Notes: a model not told the origin generated them from the sequence alone. Shown: positions 48,843 to 57,317, numbered from the stretch's first letter. The stretch: DNA of 64,000 nt from Pseudomonas sp. NFR16 (GCF_900108875.1 NZ_FNYJ01000003.1:393969-457968), one strand, 5' to 3'. Numbers and translations: made by a program.

Positions 48843-48952
48843 GGGGTACATCTCTCCTTTATACAAAGGGGGGCATTATTCGCTGCCGCGACCGTGCGGC
48901 CAACCCTGATGTAAGCCTTTGGTTGGATTATAAAAATTATTTGAAAAAGTGC

Positions 48953-48981
48953 TTGCCAGAGGTTTGATCGCTCCGTAGAAT
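48953..48981 (+). promoter_or_regulatory. Sigma-70 promoter for tRNA-Val/tRNA-Asp
   Basis: TTGCCA (48953-48958), a 17-bp spacer and TAGAAT (48976-48981) form a good promoter 22 bp before tRNA-Val. A GC-rich discriminator (GCGCGCC) follows, as in stable RNA promoters. Confidence 0.8.
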
Positions 48982-49002
48982 GCGCGCCACACCGAGAGAC
49001 AA

Positions 49003-49078
49003 GGGTGATTAGCTCAGCCGGGAGAGCATCTGCCTTACAAGCAGAGGGTCGGCGGTTCGATCCCGTCATCACCCACCA
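49003..49078 (+). tRNA. tRNA-Val (anticodon TAC)
   Basis: 76-nt tRNA. Acceptor arms GGGTGAT/ATCACCC pair, the anticodon arm CTGCC-TTACAAG-CAG gives TAC, the T loop is GGTTCGATCC and CCA is encoded. Confidence 0.97.
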
Positions 49079-49098
49079 CTCGTTGAAAGGTGTTACGC

Positions 49099-49175
49099 GC
49101 AGCGGTAGTTCAGTCGGTTAGAATACCGGCCTGTCACGCCGGGGGTCGCGGGTTCGAGTCCCGTCCGCTGCGCCA
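49099..49175 (+). tRNA. tRNA-Asp (anticodon GTC)
   Basis: 77-nt tRNA. Acceptor arms GCAGCGG/CCGCTGC pair, the anticodon loop CTGTCAC gives GTC, the T loop is GGTTCGAGTCC and CCA is encoded. Twenty bases after tRNA-Val, on one transcript. Confidence 0.97.
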
Positions 49176-49216
49176 TATTAAGTTTCGAGGCCCTTGAACT
49201 CCTCGAAACGACGAAG

Positions 49217-49243
49217 AAAGCGACCTTAAGGTCGCTTTTTTTG
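49217..49243 (+). terminator. Rho-independent terminator after tRNA-Asp
   Basis: AAAGCGACCTT and AAGGTCGCTTT form a stem followed by a T run. Ends the tRNA transcript before the nirBD operon's end. Confidence 0.9.
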
Positions 49244-49267
49244 TGCCTGCGATTTGATGCCTTGGCG

Positions 49268-49355
49268 CATGTTGCAGGCGCGCTAGCCCGCGATTGCGCA
49301 GTGCCGACTTTCAGGGGCTGATCTGTCGCAATCGCGGGCAAGCGCGCTTCTACCA
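49268..49355. repeat. REP-like inverted repeat after nirD
   Basis: AGGCGCGCTAGCCCGCGATTGCG and its inverted form (CGCAATCGCGGGCAAGCGCGC) face each other just past the nirD stop. Likely a REP pair marking the end of nirBD. Confidence 0.65.
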
Positions 49356-49378
49356 GACACGCCTATCCGGGTCGAACA

Positions 49379-49756
49379 TCACTCCACGTCCACCTCGACC
49401 ACATCGCCGTTCAATCGCGCCGGCCAGGTGCGCAGTTTCAACGAAGCATCTTCCAGGCAGGTGCCGTTTTCCAGACGGTAATGCTGCTTGTACAACGGCG
49501 ACGCAATCACCAGATCGCCGCCAAGACTCCCGATCAAGCCACGTCCGATCACGTTGACGCCCGATACCGGGTCACGATTATCGACTGCGAACAGCTCTGG
49601 CGTGCCACTGATCGAAGCGACGTAAAACAGTGCCACCTGCGTATTGCCCACCAGGGCTACGACGCCGGAGTTGAGCACCAGATCATCACGCCCGCACACG
49701 GCGCGCCAGACCCGGCTCTGTGGAGCATCCAGCATCACTGCGTTGGCCTGACTCAT
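49379..49756 (-). CDS. nirD: Nitrite reductase (NADH) small subunit
   Basis: 125-residue Rieske-like NirD partner of NirB. The fold is Rieske-type but the usual Cys/His ligands are absent, as in other NirD proteins. It overlaps the nirB stop by 4 bp (ATGA), so it is coupled to the large subunit. With NirB it reduces nitrite to ammonium for assimilation in the cytoplasm. Confidence 0.93.
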   Translation of the reverse strand: MSQANAVMLDAPQSRVWRAVCGRDDLVLNSGVVALVGNTQVALFYVASISGTPELFAVDNRDPVSGVNVIGRGLIGSLGGDLVIASPLYKQHYRLENGTCLEDASLKLRTWPARLNGDVVEVDVE

Positions 49757-52314
49757 CGTGCGGTCTCCTGGACGGGAATAAGGTTGAGTTCACTGGCTCT
49801 CGCCGGCCGCCGCTGGCTGCGTTCCTTGACGAAATGAATGTCGGGGTCGGCCGCCTTGTCATTGACGAACGTGCGAAAGCGTTTGAGTTTCTCCGGGCTT
49901 TTGAGCGCGTTCGCCCATTCACATTCATACCGATCGACCACCACTTGCATTTGCGCTTCCAGCTCGGCGGCCAGCCCCAGACTGTCGTCGATGACCACTG
50001 CCTTGAGGTAATCCAGTCCACCTTCCAGCGACTCGCGCCATACCGAGGTGCGTTGTAATTTGTCGGCGGTGCGGATGTAGAACATCAGCACACGGTCGAT
50101 GTAGCGAATCAGCGTTTGGTCATCCAGGTCCGTGGCGAACAGCTCGGCGTGTCGCGGGCGCATGCCGCCGTTGCCGCACACATAGAGGTTCCAGCCGTTT
50201 TCGGTGGCGATCACGCCGATGTCCTTGCTCTGCGCTTCAGCGCATTCGCGGGTGCAACCGGAAACCGCGAATTTCAGTTTATGGGGCGAACGCAGGCCCT
50301 TGTAACGATCCTCGATGTTCAGCGCCATTTGCACACTGTCCTGCACGCCGTAGCGGCACCACGTGCTGCCGACGCAAGACTTCACCGTGCGTGTCGATTT
50401 GCCGTAGGCGTGTCCGGTTTCGAAGCCGGCCGCGATCAGCTCGGCCCAGATGTCCGGCAGCTCATGCAGCTGGGCGCCGAACAGGTCGATGCGCTGACCG
50501 CCGGTGATCTTGGTGTACAGATCGTATTTTTTCGCCACGGCGCCAATCGCCATCAGCCCCTGCGGGGTGATTTCGCCTGCTGGAATGCGCGGCACCACCG
50601 AATACGTGCCGTTCTTCTGCATATTGGCCATGAACGTGTCGTTGGTGTCCTGCAGCGGTACCAGTGACGGGTCCATGATCGGCTTGTTCCAGCACGAGGC
50701 GAGGATCGAGCCGATGACCGGCTTGCAGATGTCGCAGCCCACATGGCCTTTGCCATGACGCGCCAGCATGTCCTCGAAACTCTCGATCGTCTCGACCCGA
50801 GCGAAGGCGTACAGCTCTTGCCGCGTGAACGCAAAGTGTTCGCACAGGCTTTTGTCCACCGTAACCCCGCGCGCGGTCAGTTCGTGCTCGAACACGCTTT
50901 TGAGCAAGGCCGAGCAGCCGCCGCAGCCGGTGGCCGCCTTGGTGCACGCCTTGATCCCGGCAAGGTCGCTGCAGCCGCTGTCGATGGCCGAACAGATCGC
51001 GCCCTTGCTGACGTTATGGCACGAACAGATCGTGGCGGTCGCCGGCAAGGCGTCGGCACCCAGAGTGGGCGCGCCGTCGCTGTGGGGCAAAATCAGGCTC
51101 GACGGGTCGGCCGGCAGCTTGATGCCGTTCTGCGCGTATTGCAGCAGCGTGTCGTAATAACTGTTATCGCCCACCAGCACCGCACCCAGCACCTGTTTGC
51201 CGTCGGCGGACACCACGAGCCGGCGATAGGTGTGCGTGGCTTCATCGATAAAACGGTAGCTGCGCGCGCCGGTCAGTGCACCGTGGGCATCGCCGATGGA
51301 GCCCACGTCGACGCCCAGCAGCTTGAGTTTGGTCGACATGTCGGCGCCGAAGAACGGTTCAGCGTCCTGATCGCACAATTGCGCGGCGACATTGCGTGCC
51401 ATCTGATAACCCGGCGCGACCAGGCCAAAAACGCTGCCGTTCCAGGCGGCGCATTCACCAATCGCGTAAATGTCGGCGTCACTGGTACGGCAGTGTTCGT
51501 CGATGTCGATGCCGCCCCGTGGACCCAGCGCCAGCTGGCACTGGCGGGCGAGGGCGTCTTGCGGACGGATGCCCGCGGAAAAGACGACCAGGTCGGTTTC
51601 GAGAAAGTCGTCACCGGCGAAATTCATGCGATAGCGGAAAGACTCGCCAGGCGTGATCGACTGGGTGGCGCGGGACAAATGCACGCCGACGCCCAGCGCT
51701 TCGATGCGTGCCTTGAGGGCTGCGCCGCCGAAATCGTCCAGCTGCACAGGCATCAGGCGCGGGGCGAACTCCACCACATGGGCTTCCAGACCGAGGGACT
51801 TCAGCGCATTGGCCGCCTCCAGGCCGAGCAGCCCGCCGCCGACCACGACCCCACGTCGGGCATGACGCGCGGCGGCGCGGATGGTGTCCAGGTCGTCCAG
51901 CGTGCGATAAACGAGTCGCGAGTCTCCCTCGGCGCCTTCGATGGGCGGCACGAACGGATAGGAGCCGGTCGCCAGCACCAGTTTGTCGTAGGTAAAACAA
52001 CCTGCGGACGTGATCACTTCACGGCGCGCCCGATCGATTTCCAGCACCGGCACGCCCAGATGCAGCGTCAGTCCGGCTTGCTGATACAGCGCGGCATCAC
52101 TGAGCGCCAGGGATTCGGCATCGCGACCGCCGAAATACTCGGACAGGTGAACGCGGTCGTAGGCGCGCTGGCCTTCCTCACCGAACACGTGAATGCGATA
52201 GCGCTCAAGGGCACCGGCGGCGATCAATTGCTCGACGCAGTGGTGACCAACCATTCCGTTGCCAACCACGATCAGTGTCTGCATATCGTCAAAAGGGGCG
52301 ACTGTGGTGTTCAT
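49753..52314 (-). CDS. nirB: Assimilatory nitrite reductase large subunit
   Basis: 853 residues. Order: FAD/NAD(P)-binding domain (TLIVVGNGMVGHHCVEQL at 13, then the central VVVGGGLLGLEAANAL); a BFD-like [2Fe-2S] segment (ATICSCHNVSKGAICSAID, CTKAATGCGGCSAL) near 430-480; and the siroheme/4Fe-4S nitrite-reductase domain (CVGSTWCRYGVQDS, then GCTRECAEAQSKD) near 640-690. It turns nitrite into ammonium using NAD(P)H. The 5' leader carries antiterminator-type hairpins (see nirB leader). Confidence 0.95.
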   Translation of the reverse strand: MNTTVAPFDDMQTLIVVGNGMVGHHCVEQLIAAGALERYRIHVFGEEGQRAYDRVHLSEYFGGRDAESLALSDAALYQQAGLTLHLGVPVLEIDRARREVITSAGCFTYDKLVLATGSYPFVPPIEGAEGDSRLVYRTLDDLDTIRAAARHARRGVVVGGGLLGLEAANALKSLGLEAHVVEFAPRLMPVQLDDFGGAALKARIEALGVGVHLSRATQSITPGESFRYRMNFAGDDFLETDLVVFSAGIRPQDALARQCQLALGPRGGIDIDEHCRTSDADIYAIGECAAWNGSVFGLVAPGYQMARNVAAQLCDQDAEPFFGADMSTKLKLLGVDVGSIGDAHGALTGARSYRFIDEATHTYRRLVVSADGKQVLGAVLVGDNSYYDTLLQYAQNGIKLPADPSSLILPHSDGAPTLGADALPATATICSCHNVSKGAICSAIDSGCSDLAGIKACTKAATGCGGCSALLKSVFEHELTARGVTVDKSLCEHFAFTRQELYAFARVETIESFEDMLARHGKGHVGCDICKPVIGSILASCWNKPIMDPSLVPLQDTNDTFMANMQKNGTYSVVPRIPAGEITPQGLMAIGAVAKKYDLYTKITGGQRIDLFGAQLHELPDIWAELIAAGFETGHAYGKSTRTVKSCVGSTWCRYGVQDSVQMALNIEDRYKGLRSPHKLKFAVSGCTRECAEAQSKDIGVIATENGWNLYVCGNGGMRPRHAELFATDLDDQTLIRYIDRVLMFYIRTADKLQRTSVWRESLEGGLDYLKAVVIDDSLGLAAELEAQMQVVVDRYECEWANALKSPEKLKRFRTFVNDKAADPDIHFVKERSQRRPARASELNLIPVQETAR

Positions 52315-52353
52315 ATCGAGTCCCGGCCTAAGCCAATCAGGTTTTTTGAAAGC

Positions 52354-52490
52354 AAAAAAAAGGCGCCCGGAACCTCTCGGTTCCAGGCGCCTTTGCCTGT
52401 TCTTTTAGGGGTTGTCGCTCGACCACAGTGTCGGCGCAACCTGATGAGCCCAATGCCGTGTGGGGCGGACGATCGTCATTGACCGACCAG
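52354..52490 (-). promoter_or_regulatory. nirB leader with ANTAR-type hairpins and attenuator
   Basis: In the minus-strand leader (+32 onward from the predicted start near 52521) three hairpins have six-base loops with A1 and G4. The first, 52490-52466, has loop AATGAC. The second, 52440-52411, has loop ACTGTG on an 11-bp stem with two bulged A. The third, 52399-52384, has loop AAAGGC on stem CAGGC/GCCTG. The third shares bases with an intrinsic terminator (stem GGCGCCTGGAACC, loop GAGA, 52391-52362, then eight U at 52361-52354) that ends 40 bases before nirB ATG. An ANTAR protein such as NasT binding the second and third hairpins would block the terminator. No such gene is in the window. Confidence 0.75.
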
Positions 52491-52531
52491 GGCTGCCAAC
52501 CACGCATTCAGGCTGGACTTGCAGGTGATCA

Positions 52532-52547
52532 AGCAATGGGTGTGCCA
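52532..52547 (-). promoter_or_regulatory. Sigma-54 promoter of nirBD
   Basis: On the minus strand, TGGCAC-N5-TTGCT matches the -24/-12 consensus with exact GG-N10-GC spacing. The start is expected near 52521, leaving a leader of about 206 nt before nirB. Confidence 0.8.
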
Positions 52548-52715
52548 GTGCGTACGCCGCACGATGAGTGCAGGCGCGTGCCGCGTCACAGGATCTGCCG
52601 CGATACGGCGATCGGCCTGATCAAGGGCCTGTCAGGCTGACCGCGCTCACCGCTTTCACGACGGATTCTCCGCCGATCTCGGGACGCGCCACGCCTCTGC
52701 AACGGGAGGCATCTG

Positions 52716-52730
52716 GCACGCAAACGGTGC
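52716..52730. promoter_or_regulatory. Candidate NtrC enhancer site
   Basis: GCAC-N7-GTGC has the palindromic half-sites and 7-bp spacing of NtrC sites. It lies about 170 bp upstream of the nirB -24 element and about 145 bp upstream of the nasA one, good distances for both divergent sigma-54 promoters. Confidence 0.6.
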
Positions 52731-52872
52731 GCTTTCGTCCGGCCCGCCCCATTGCGAGGCTGAAATCCGCGGTTCTCTGGCCGGTTTGCTTCCACGCCGC
52801 AGCGCCCTGATCTCAGGCCACCCGCGCCGGTTCACCCGCCGATCGACCGCTCGAAAGCCTCCGCCCCCGTGC

Positions 52873-52888
52873 TGGCCTGTCCTTTGCA
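52873..52888 (+). promoter_or_regulatory. Sigma-54 promoter of the nitrate reductase gene
   Basis: TGGCCT-N5-TTGCA on the plus strand has the exact GG-N10-GC spacing. Transcription should start near 52899, leaving about 110 nt of leader before the ATG at 53009. Confidence 0.78.
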
Positions 52889-52902
52889 ATTGCCAGCTGA
52901 CA

Positions 52903-52991
52903 GGCAGTCAACGCCGATTGCCATCTTCACGACAAAGGCGCCGTGTGCTCTCCGCTCATCTGAACGGGAGAGAACAGGGCGTCTTTTTTTT
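52903..52991 (+). promoter_or_regulatory. nasA leader with ANTAR-type hairpins and attenuator
   Basis: P1 is the 7-bp hairpin GGCAGTC-[AACGCC]-GATTGCC (52903-52922), loop A1 and G4. A five-base linker (ATCTT) leads to P2, CACGAC-[AAAGGC]-GCCGTG (52928-52945), whose loop also has A1 and G4 and equals that of the third nirB leader hairpin. P2 shares 52937-52942 (GGCGCC) with the outer stem of an intrinsic terminator: GGCGCC pairs with GGCGTC at 52978-52983, an inner stem CTCTCCG/CGGGAGAG lies between them, and eight T follow (52984-52991). P2 and terminator cannot form together. This fits NasT-type antitermination. Confidence 0.75.
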
Positions 52992-53008
52992 GGCCTCGGG
53001 AAATGGTT

Positions 53009-56000
53009 ATGGCGAGCAACAGCGTACGAAGTGTGTGTCCTTATTGCGGGGTGGGCTGCGGCATCGTCATGCAGGTCGAGAACAACCGCGTGATCAAGGT
53101 CACGGGTGACAAGGCGCATCCTGCCAATCGCGGCCGGTTATGCACCAAAGGCACCACCTGCGGCGAGGCGATTGCAGATTCGGGGCGCATGGACGCGGCC
53201 TACCTGCGCCGTCAGCGAGATGCCGACCCGGTACGCACCGACATGGACGCGGCGATCACCCAGACGGCGCTACGCCTGCGCAGGATCCTCGACCGCGATG
53301 GCCCCGATGCGTTGGCTTTTTATGTGTCGGGCCAGATGTCGCTTGAGGCGCAATACCTGGCGAACAAACTGGCCAAGGGCTTCGTGCGCACGTCGCGCAT
53401 TGAGTCCAATTCGCGGCTGTGCATGGCCAGTGCGGGAAGCGGCTACAAGCTGTCGCTGGGGTCCGACGGGCCGCCGGGTTCCTACGACGACTTCGACCGG
53501 GCCGACCTGTTCTTTGTGACCGGCGCCAACATGGCGGACTGCCACCCGATCCTGTTCCTGCGCATGATGGATCGGGTCAAGGCCGGCGCGAAGTTGATCG
53601 TCGTCGATCCTCGCCGCAGCGCCACGGCAGACAAAGCGCATCTGTTTCTGCAGATCAGGCCCGGTACCGATCTGGCGCTGCTCAACGGCCTGCTTTATTT
53701 ATTGAATGAAAACGGCGATGTCGATGCCGGTTTCATCGCGTCCTTCACCCAGGGCTGGGAGACGATGCCTGCGTTTCTGGCCGCGTACACGCCGGACAAA
53801 GTGGCGCAGATCACGGGCCTTGCCGAAGGCGACATTCGTCAGGCAGCGCGCATGATCGGTCAGGCGCCAGACTGGATGAGCTGCTGGACCATGGGGCTGA
53901 ACCAGAGCACCCACGGCACCTGGAACACCAATGCACTGTGCAATCTGCATCTGGCGACCGGGGCGATCTGTCGTCCTGGCAGCGGTCCGTTCTCACTCAC
54001 GGGTCAGCCCAATGCCATGGGCGGGCGGGAGATGGGCTACATGGGGCCGGGACTTCCCGGGCAGCGCTCGCTGCTGGTCGACGCCGATCGTGCATTCGTC
54101 GAACACCTCTGGGCGATACCGCAAGGCAGCCTGCGGCGTGAGCCTGGCGGCGGGACGATCGACCTGTTCGAACAGATGCGCGACGGCGCGATCAAGGCCT
54201 GCTGGATCATCTGTACCAACCCGGTGGCCAGCGTCGCCAACCGCACCACGGTGATCGAGGCGTTGCGGGCCGCCGAGCTGGTGATCACCCAGGATGCCTA
54301 TCTCGACACGGAAACCAACCGCTACGCCGACATCCTCTTGCCCGGTGCGCTGTGGGCCGAAGGCGAAGGGGTGATGATCAATTCCGAACGCAACATGAGC
54401 CTGACCTGCAAGGCGGTCGATGCGCCGGGGCAGGCGCTGCCGGACTGGCAGATCATCGCCCGCGTGGCGTGCGAAATGGGTTTTGCCTCGGCGTTCAGCT
54501 ACGGGTCGGCCGAGGAGGTGTTCGAGGAAATCAAGCGGGCGTGGAATCCGGATACCGGCTATGACATACGCGGCGCCAGTTATGCGCAACTGCGTGACCG
54601 ACCGGTGCAATGGCCTTGCGCGCCTGATGCGCAGGGCACGCGCAATCCGCTGCGTTACCTCAACACCGGCGTCAGCCAGACGCTGAAAGTGGACGCGCAA
54701 GGCCAGCGCCCGGCCCTGGTTTTTCCCACCCTCGACGGCAAAGCAGTGTTCTTGCCGCGGCCCCACCTGCCGCCCGCCGAGATGCCGGACGCCACCTTCC
54801 CGTGGGTGCTCAACACCGGTCGTTTGCAGCATCAGTGGCATACGCTGACCAAGACCGGCAAGGTCGCGACGTTAAACAGGCTCAACCCGGGGCCTTTCAT
54901 CGAGATTCACCCGCAAGACGCCGTTGCGCTGGGCGTGCGGGAAAAAGACGCGGTCGAGATCCGTTCGGCCCGTGGGCAGGCGATATTGCCCGCTCGGGTC
55001 ACGGATCGCGTGCGGCCCGGCGAGTGTTTTGCGCCTTTTCACTGGAATGACGTGTACGGCGAGCACCTTGCGATCAACGCCGTGACCAGCGACGCCATCG
55101 ACCCGATTTCACAGCAGCCTGAGTTCAAGTTCTGTGCGGTGGCGTTGCGCAAGATCGAGTTGATCGGTCATCGGTTCATCGACCTGGCGCAGGCCGATGC
55201 CGAGGGGCAGGGGCAAGCGCGGGAAGAGGCGCAGGAGCTGCTCGGCGAAGCACCGCTGCTCACGCTGTTGTGGGCCTCGCAGACCGGGAATGCCGAGGCG
55301 CTGGCCAAGCGGATCGGCGCGCTGTTGCGGGCAGGCGGTGTGTCGGTTCAGGTTTCGCCGATGGACAGTTTTCCGGTCGCCGCTTTGGCCCAGCGCTCCA
55401 CTGTCGCGCTGATCACCAGCACGTTCGGCGATGGCGACCCGCCGGACAACGGGCAGGCGTTCTGGGCGTCGCTATGCGCCCTGGAGGAACGGCTGGAGTC
55501 GTTGCGTTACGCCGTGTTGGCGTTGGGCGATCAGAGCTATGAAACATTCTGTCAGCACGGCAAGAATCTGGATCAACGCCTGTCGGCACTGGGCGCGTCG
55601 GCGCTGATGCAGAGAATCGACTGCGACAGCGATTTCCAGCCGCAAGCCGAACGTTGGTTCGCAGCGTTGCAACAGGCGCTGGCGTTGGACGTTCCCCTTG
55701 CCACCTTAGGCGAGGGCGAGCAGCAGCCAGGCGATCAACCTTCGCGGACACGCCCGCACTCAGCTCGCTTGTCGATCAATCGTCGACTGAGCGCCGATGG
55801 CGCGAGCAAGGACACTCGCCAGTTCGCGCTGACGCTGGACGACTCGGGCATGACGTATGAGGCGGGCGATGCGCTGGGTGTCTGGCCGCGCAATTGCCCG
55901 GTGCTGGTGGACGAGGTGCTTGAACTGACCGGGCTTGAAGGCGACCGGCCGGTGCAAATCGCGGAGGCGGGTGATGTTTCGCTGCGGCAGGCGTTGACCG

Positions 56001-56842
56001 AGCGCTTTGAAATCGCGCGGCCGAACGCGGAGACGTTGGCGTTCATTGCCCGAAGCAGCGGCAACGAGGAGTTGAAAACCTTGCTCAGCGAACCGTTCAA
56101 GGATGAGCTGAAAAGCTGGTTGTGGGGGCGACAGCTGGCGGATGTCCTGCGCGAGTTTCCGCTTCGCGCGTCGGGGCAGGAACTGCTTGAGCACTTAAGG
56201 CCGCTGCAGCCTCGGCTGTACTCCATTGCATCCAGTTCAAAGGTGCATCCCGATGCGGTGCACCTCACTGTGTCGGCGGTGCGTTACGGCAAACGCAAGG
56301 GCGTCTCGTCGACCTTTCTGGCGGATCGGGCCGAGCAGGCTGAGGTGCCGATTTTCCTGCAACCGACGCAACACTTTCGCCCGCCGGCCGACGGCGATGT
56401 GCCCATGATCATGATCGGTCCCGGCACCGGCGTGGCGCCGTTTCGGGCCTTTCTTCAGGAGCGCCGGGCTCGCGGTGATCGCGGGCGCAACTGGCTGTTC
56501 TTCGGCGAGCAGCACGCGGCAACGGATTTCTATTACCGCGACGAATTCGAAGACCTGCAGCGTACCGGATTGCTGACGAACCTGAGCCTGGCGTTCTCCC
56601 GCGACCAGGCGGAAAAAATCTACGTCCAGCACCGCATTCGCCAGCACGGCGCCGAGCTCTGGCGCTGGTTACAGGACGGCGCGCGGATCTACATCTGCGG
56701 CGATGCCACGCACATGGCCAAGGATGTCGACCACGCCCTGCGCGACATCGTCAGCCAGCACGGCGGCGTGAGTCGCGAACGGGCCGCTGACTATCTGCGA
56801 TCGCTGGCCCAGGAAAAGCGCTACCTGCGGGACGTGTATTAA
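53009..56842 (+). CDS. nasA: Assimilatory nitrate reductase fused to sulfite-reductase-type flavoprotein
   Basis: 1277 residues. The N-terminal part (1 to about 720) is a molybdopterin nitrate reductase with a 4Fe-4S motif CPYCGVGCG and GRLCTKGTTC, then SNSRLCMASAGSGY and GLNQSTHGTWNTNAL. Residues about 749-890 are a flavodoxin-like FMN domain (TLLWASQTGNAEAL, STFGDGDPPDN). About 918 to the end is a CysJ-type FAD/NADPH reductase (RLYSIASS, GPGTGVAPFRAFLQ near 1132, YICGDATHMAKDV). The chain can carry electrons from NADPH through FAD and FMN to the molybdenum centre, so no separate reductase is needed. Two ATGs (53003, 53009) are possible; 53009 has GGGA at better spacing. Divergent from nirBD. 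Confidence 0.92.
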   Translation: MASNSVRSVCPYCGVGCGIVMQVENNRVIKVTGDKAHPANRGRLCTKGTTCGEAIADSGRMDAAYLRRQRDADPVRTDMDAAITQTALRLRRILDRDGPDALAFYVSGQMSLEAQYLANKLAKGFVRTSRIESNSRLCMASAGSGYKLSLGSDGPPGSYDDFDRADLFFVTGANMADCHPILFLRMMDRVKAGAKLIVVDPRRSATADKAHLFLQIRPGTDLALLNGLLYLLNENGDVDAGFIASFTQGWETMPAFLAAYTPDKVAQITGLAEGDIRQAARMIGQAPDWMSCWTMGLNQSTHGTWNTNALCNLHLATGAICRPGSGPFSLTGQPNAMGGREMGYMGPGLPGQRSLLVDADRAFVEHLWAIPQGSLRREPGGGTIDLFEQMRDGAIKACWIICTNPVASVANRTTVIEALRAAELVITQDAYLDTETNRYADILLPGALWAEGEGVMINSERNMSLTCKAVDAPGQALPDWQIIARVACEMGFASAFSYGSAEEVFEEIKRAWNPDTGYDIRGASYAQLRDRPVQWPCAPDAQGTRNPLRYLNTGVSQTLKVDAQGQRPALVFPTLDGKAVFLPRPHLPPAEMPDATFPWVLNTGRLQHQWHTLTKTGKVATLNRLNPGPFIEIHPQDAVALGVREKDAVEIRSARGQAILPARVTDRVRPGECFAPFHWNDVYGEHLAINAVTSDAIDPISQQPEFKFCAVALRKIELIGHRFIDLAQADAEGQGQAREEAQELLGEAPLLTLLWASQTGNAEALAKRIGALLRAGGVSVQVSPMDSFPVAALAQRSTVALITSTFGDGDPPDNGQAFWASLCALEERLESLRYAVLALGDQSYETFCQHGKNLDQRLSALGASALMQRIDCDSDFQPQAERWFAALQQALALDVPLATLGEGEQQPGDQPSRTRPHSARLSINRRLSADGASKDTRQFALTLDDSGMTYEAGDALGVWPRNCPVLVDEVLELTGLEGDRPVQIAEAGDVSLRQALTERFEIARPNAETLAFIARSSGNEELKTLLSEPFKDELKSWLWGRQLADVLREFPLRASGQELLEHLRPLQPRLYSIASSSKVHPDAVHLTVSAVRYGKRKGVSSTFLADRAEQAEVPIFLQPTQHFRPPADGDVPMIMIGPGTGVAPFRAFLQERRARGDRGRNWLFFGEQHAATDFYYRDEFEDLQRTGLLTNLSLAFSRDQAEKIYVQHRIRQHGAELWRWLQDGARIYICGDATHMAKDVDHALRDIVSQHGGVSRERAADYLRSLAQEKRYLRDVY

Positions 56843-56905
56843 GGCGTTGCACATCCGCCAGCGAGCAGATGCCCACCGCTCTGACCGGGAATGTAGCTGG
56901 CGACG

Positions 56906-57290
56906 CGCAAATCCGTAGGACCGGCTTCGGGCGGGAAGGCGTCGGTTTCCAAGTCGCAAAATGGATGGCGTGCACACAGGCCTCTTCCCGGCTAAAGCCG
57001 GTCCTACCGAGGCAGGGCGCAAATCCGTAGGGCCGGCTTCAGCCGGGAAGGCGTCGGTCGCGATATCGCAAAATGGATGTCGCACGCACGGGCCTCTTCC
57101 CGGCTAAAGCCGGTCCTACCGAGGCAGGGCGCAAATCCGTAGGGCCGGCTTCAGCCGGGAAGGCGTCGGTCGCGATATCGCAAAATGGATGTCGCGCGCG
57201 CGGACCTCTTCCCGGCTAAAGCCGGTCCTACCGACGCAGAGCGTAAAGCCGGTCCTACCGAGGCGACGCAAGGCGTAACGGTTATGGGAC
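56906..57290. repeat. Tandem array of 112-bp REP-containing units
   Basis: Three units start at 56906, 57018 and 57130, each 112 bp long. Each unit carries a GTAGG(A/G)CCGGCTTCAGCCGGGAAG element and, inverted, a CTTCCCGGCTAAAGCCGGTCCTAC element. Units 2 and 3 differ at only a few bases; unit 1 is more diverged. A shortened unit (GCGTAAAGCCGGTCC) follows. It fills the 475-bp gap between nasA and the ghrA-like gene, and no gene was seen in it. Confidence 0.88.
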
Positions 57291-57317
57291 TGGCTACACC
57301 TCGTCCTACTGAGACGC

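Noticed and set aside
49093..49341. 82-codon minus-strand frame across the tRNA-Asp region
   Set aside because: It runs through a tRNA gene and its terminator; an accidental frame.
50743..52482. 579-codon plus-strand frame opposite nirB
   Set aside because: Shadow frame; nirB has cofactor motifs over its full length.
52554..52572. Second NtrC-like site GCAC-N5-GTGC
   Set aside because: The spacer is 5 rather than 7 bp, so it does not match the known geometry.
52714..52730. TGGCAC followed by GGTGC as another sigma-54 promoter
   Set aside because: The -24 to -12 spacing is off by two bases. The sequence fits an NtrC palindrome better.
56906..57290. CRISPR-like array
   Set aside because: The units are 112 bp and alike throughout, with no unique spacers of fixed length and no cas genes.
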